Shown here piece after piece: positions 62,557-64,000 of a stretch of DNA of 64,000 bases (positions are counted from its first letter, which is position 1; each line of letters begins with the position of its first letter). The stretch is taken from NCBI RefSeq assembly GCF_006152065.1, contig NZ_VDFW01000028.1, forward strand, positions 1 through 64,000, read 5' to 3'. A program made the translations under genes and the position numbers. A model generated the notes under the pieces. That model worked only from the letters and a program-made list of their open reading frames with translations, had not been told where the DNA came from and did not search any database. The DNA is from Amycolatopsis alkalitolerans. GTDB lineage: Bacteria > Actinomycetota > Actinomycetes > Mycobacteriales > Pseudonocardiaceae.

Positions 62557-63286
62557 CGGTAATCCAGCTTGTCGTCGGGTCGAAATACGGTGGTCGAGCA
62601 CGTTCTTCACCAACCGGCTCACCTGCCAGGAAATTGAGGATCCACATATTGGCCGCGGGCGACGGGGTGGTCACGTGGAATCCGCGTGGCACCGCCACGC
62701 AATCGCCGTCGCGTACGGTGAAGATCTCGTCGAACGAACCGTCCTCGAGGTAGTTCCGGTGGAATCCGAAACCTTCGCTGCGATCGAATCGGAAGAAGTA
62801 GGTCTCTTCCAGGTTCGGTGAGCCGTGGCGCCCGTCGTGGCAGTGCGGAGGCCAGCCCGCCCACGAGCCCGCAGGCACGAGCGCCTCGTACACGATCAGC
62901 CGTTCGGCCGGCAACGGATGCGTCAGGACGTGGTGTATCTGTCGCAGCGCCGTGCCACCGCCCCGCTGCTCGACTTTCATCTCCTCGGGCGTGATCAGTC
63001 GCGCCGGATAACGCCCTTCCGCCGGAGCCGTGCCGACTGCGACACACAAGTCCGTCGCCGCGGTCACGGACAAGGCTGCGCCGGGCGGAACGTAGAGCAG
63101 GCTCGACAATTCCTCGAAGACGTTGCGCCGGGCAAGCGTGAACTTCTCGCCGCCCGCGACGATAGTGCCGGCGCCCGAGATGGTCAGCAACCCCGTCTCG
63201 CGCCCAGCGGTGTCCAACTCGGCCGTCTCGCCCGGATTCAGTGACAGGACCTGGAAATCGAGGTATCGCAGCTGTTCAACTCCCAT
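62510..63286 (-). CDS. iolB: 5-deoxy-glucuronate isomerase
   Basis: A 258-residue bicupin of the IolB family, which isomerises 5-deoxy-glucuronate to 2-deoxy-5-keto-gluconate. The diagnostic metal site is PPHCHDGRHGSPNLEETYFF, followed by GDCVAVPRGFHVTTPSP and MWILNFLAG. It overlaps iolC by 11 bases upstream and the aldolase downstream. Confidence 0.95.
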   Translation of the reverse strand: MGVEQLRYLDFQVLSLNPGETAELDTAGRETGLLTISGAGTIVAGGEKFTLARRNVFEELSSLLYVPPGAALSVTAATDLCVAVGTAPAEGRYPARLITPEEMKVEQRGGGTALRQIHHVLTHPLPAERLIVYEALVPAGSWAGWPPHCHDGRHGSPNLEETYFFRFDRSEGFGFHRNYLEDGSFDEIFTVRDGDCVAVPRGFHVTTPSPAANMWILNFLAGEPVGEERARPPYFDPTTSWITDDWSRGRLELPVAVR

Positions 63287-64000
63287 GGCTCACCCCCAGC
63301 AGCTCCGCGACCTCGCCGAGGGTGGGGAAGCCCTCGGAGCAGCCGAACCGGCTGACCGTGATCGCCCCGCAGGCACTCGCGAGCCGTGCCGAGGCTTCCC
63401 AGCTGGATCCGTGGATCCGCCCGGAGATCAGGCCAGCCGCGAACGCGTCCCCGGCGCCCACCGTGCTCGCGACCGGCACGTCGAACACGGGTGCCTCGAA
63501 CTCACGTTCCGACGTCAGTACTCGCGCGCCGTCGCCGCCCCGCTTGAGCACCATCACCTGCTTCTCGCCGGACAGCTCGATGCCCTGCGGGTCCGTCTGC
63601 TGCAGCGCCGCGAATTCCTCGGCCGTACCCAGCACGACGTCGGCGTCGTTCGTCGCCGCGCCGACCAGGAGCGAATACTCGTCCGGTTTCGGCCAATGCT
63701 CGGGCCGCAAATCGAGATCAATGTAGACAGTCGTGTCGTGCTCGCGGCAGGTCCGCATGATCCAGGCCGCCGCGTCGGCCGTCGAGCCGCGTGCGAACAC
63801 ATCCGCGGACACCAGCACCGCGCGGACCTGAGCGAGCGGCAGCGAAGCCGCCTCGTCGACCGTCAGGTGGATATCGGCCGGATTGTCCCGATAGAACGTG
63901 CGCGGAAAGTCATCCGGCGGGATCTGCCCGAGCAACGCCAGCGACGTGTGTACCCCGGGCTTGCGGGCCACATAAGTCGTGTCCACACCGGCCCGCTCGA
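63276..64000 (-). CDS. iolC: 5-dehydro-2-deoxygluconokinase (partial, runs off the window)
   Basis: The C-terminal 240 or so residues of a PfkB-family sugar kinase. The PfkB signature STVGAGDAFAAGLISGRI has the catalytic Asp in GAGD, and STADAAAWIMRTC and VYIDLDLRPEHW match IolC. The reading frame is open to base 64000, so the N-terminus is beyond the window. It phosphorylates 2-deoxy-5-keto-gluconate in inositol breakdown. It is the first visible gene of the leftward operon; a promoter must lie further right. Confidence 0.9.
   Translation of the reverse strand, partial: ERAGVDTTYVARKPGVHTSLALLGQIPPDDFPRTFYRDNPADIHLTVDEAASLPLAQVRAVLVSADVFARGSTADAAAWIMRTCREHDTTVYIDLDLRPEHWPKPDEYSLLVGAATNDADVVLGTAEEFAALQQTDPQGIELSGEKQVMVLKRGGDGARVLTSEREFEAPVFDVPVASTVGAGDAFAAGLISGRIHGSSWEASARLASACGAITVSRFGCSEGFPTLGEVAELLGVSHGS

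Overview
The window looks like a chromosomal segment of a filamentous actinomycete, most likely Pseudonocardiaceae (Amycolatopsis-like). GC is very high, GTG and TTG starts and 1-4 bp gene overlaps are common, and there is an SsgA-like sporulation/division regulator, a DUF574 SAM methyltransferase, an XRE-DUF5753 regulator, a PAC2 protein, MreB and a RodA-type SEDS protein. No tRNA, rRNA, CRISPR array, insertion sequence or prophage was found. The genus is an inference from gene content.

Layout. 0-8.2 kb: housekeeping and accessory genes (VOC protein coupled to a small sigma factor, orphan AbiEi-like gene, divergent TetR/cupin pair with a palindromic operator, homogentisate dioxygenase, carboxylesterase, family-3 glycosidase, PAC2 protein). 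8.4-12.1 kb: a compact, tightly coupled terpene cluster of class II cyclase (DADD motif), cytochrome P450 and UbiA-fold prenyltransferase/cyclase, facing a DUF574 methyltransferase. 13-20.3 kb: an amide-utilisation locus. MarR, TetR and homocysteine methyltransferase run left; a cytoplasmic AmiC-like amide sensor, an NCS1 permease with a Cys-rich tail, FmdA-type formamidase and AmiE aliphatic amidase run right. They are served by a TTGACA promoter overlapping a TTTCCTAGGAAA palindrome and end at a strong terminator. 20.5-23 kb: a three-gene operon of HTH-TPR regulator, YdcF-like and WbqC-like proteins. 23-33 kb: soluble transhydrogenase, HAD phosphatase, class A PBP, phosphodiester glycosidase, SsgA-like regulator, YibE/F membrane protein, MBL hydrolase, cyclophilin. 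33-41.6 kb: an envelope region with a secreted beta-propeller protein, an unknown membrane protein translationally coupled to a natural RodA-PBP2 fusion, MreB, and a membrane-anchored PQQ-like propeller.

41.6-45.4 kb: sulfate activation (cysD, fused cysN-cysC) with a divergent TauE/SafE exporter. 45.4-52.1 kb: an accessory region with a B12-binding radical SAM protein resembling tryptophan 2-methyltransferase TsrM, XRE and AraC regulators, a decayed tryptophanase fragment, twin hairpins, and two paralogous GNAT-like genes bracketing a GntR and an XRE-DUF5753 regulator. 52.9-57.2 kb: an arylsulfatase between two paralogous IclR regulators. 57.2-57.9 kb: relics of type II toxin-antitoxin genes. 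57.9-64 kb: a leftward myo-inositol catabolic operon (iolC, iolB, LacD-like aldolase, mmsA/iolA, Gfo/Idh dehydrogenase, IolE/IolI-like isomerase, small CxxC protein) that runs off the right edge.

Most unusual elements: the GGPP-synthase-free class II cyclase/P450/UbiA cluster, where the UbiA protein may itself be a terpene cyclase as PtmT1 is in platensimycin biosynthesis; the single-chain RodA-PBP2 fusion; and the TsrM-like radical SAM gene beside a broken tryptophanase, suggesting a former route from tryptophan to 2-methylindole.
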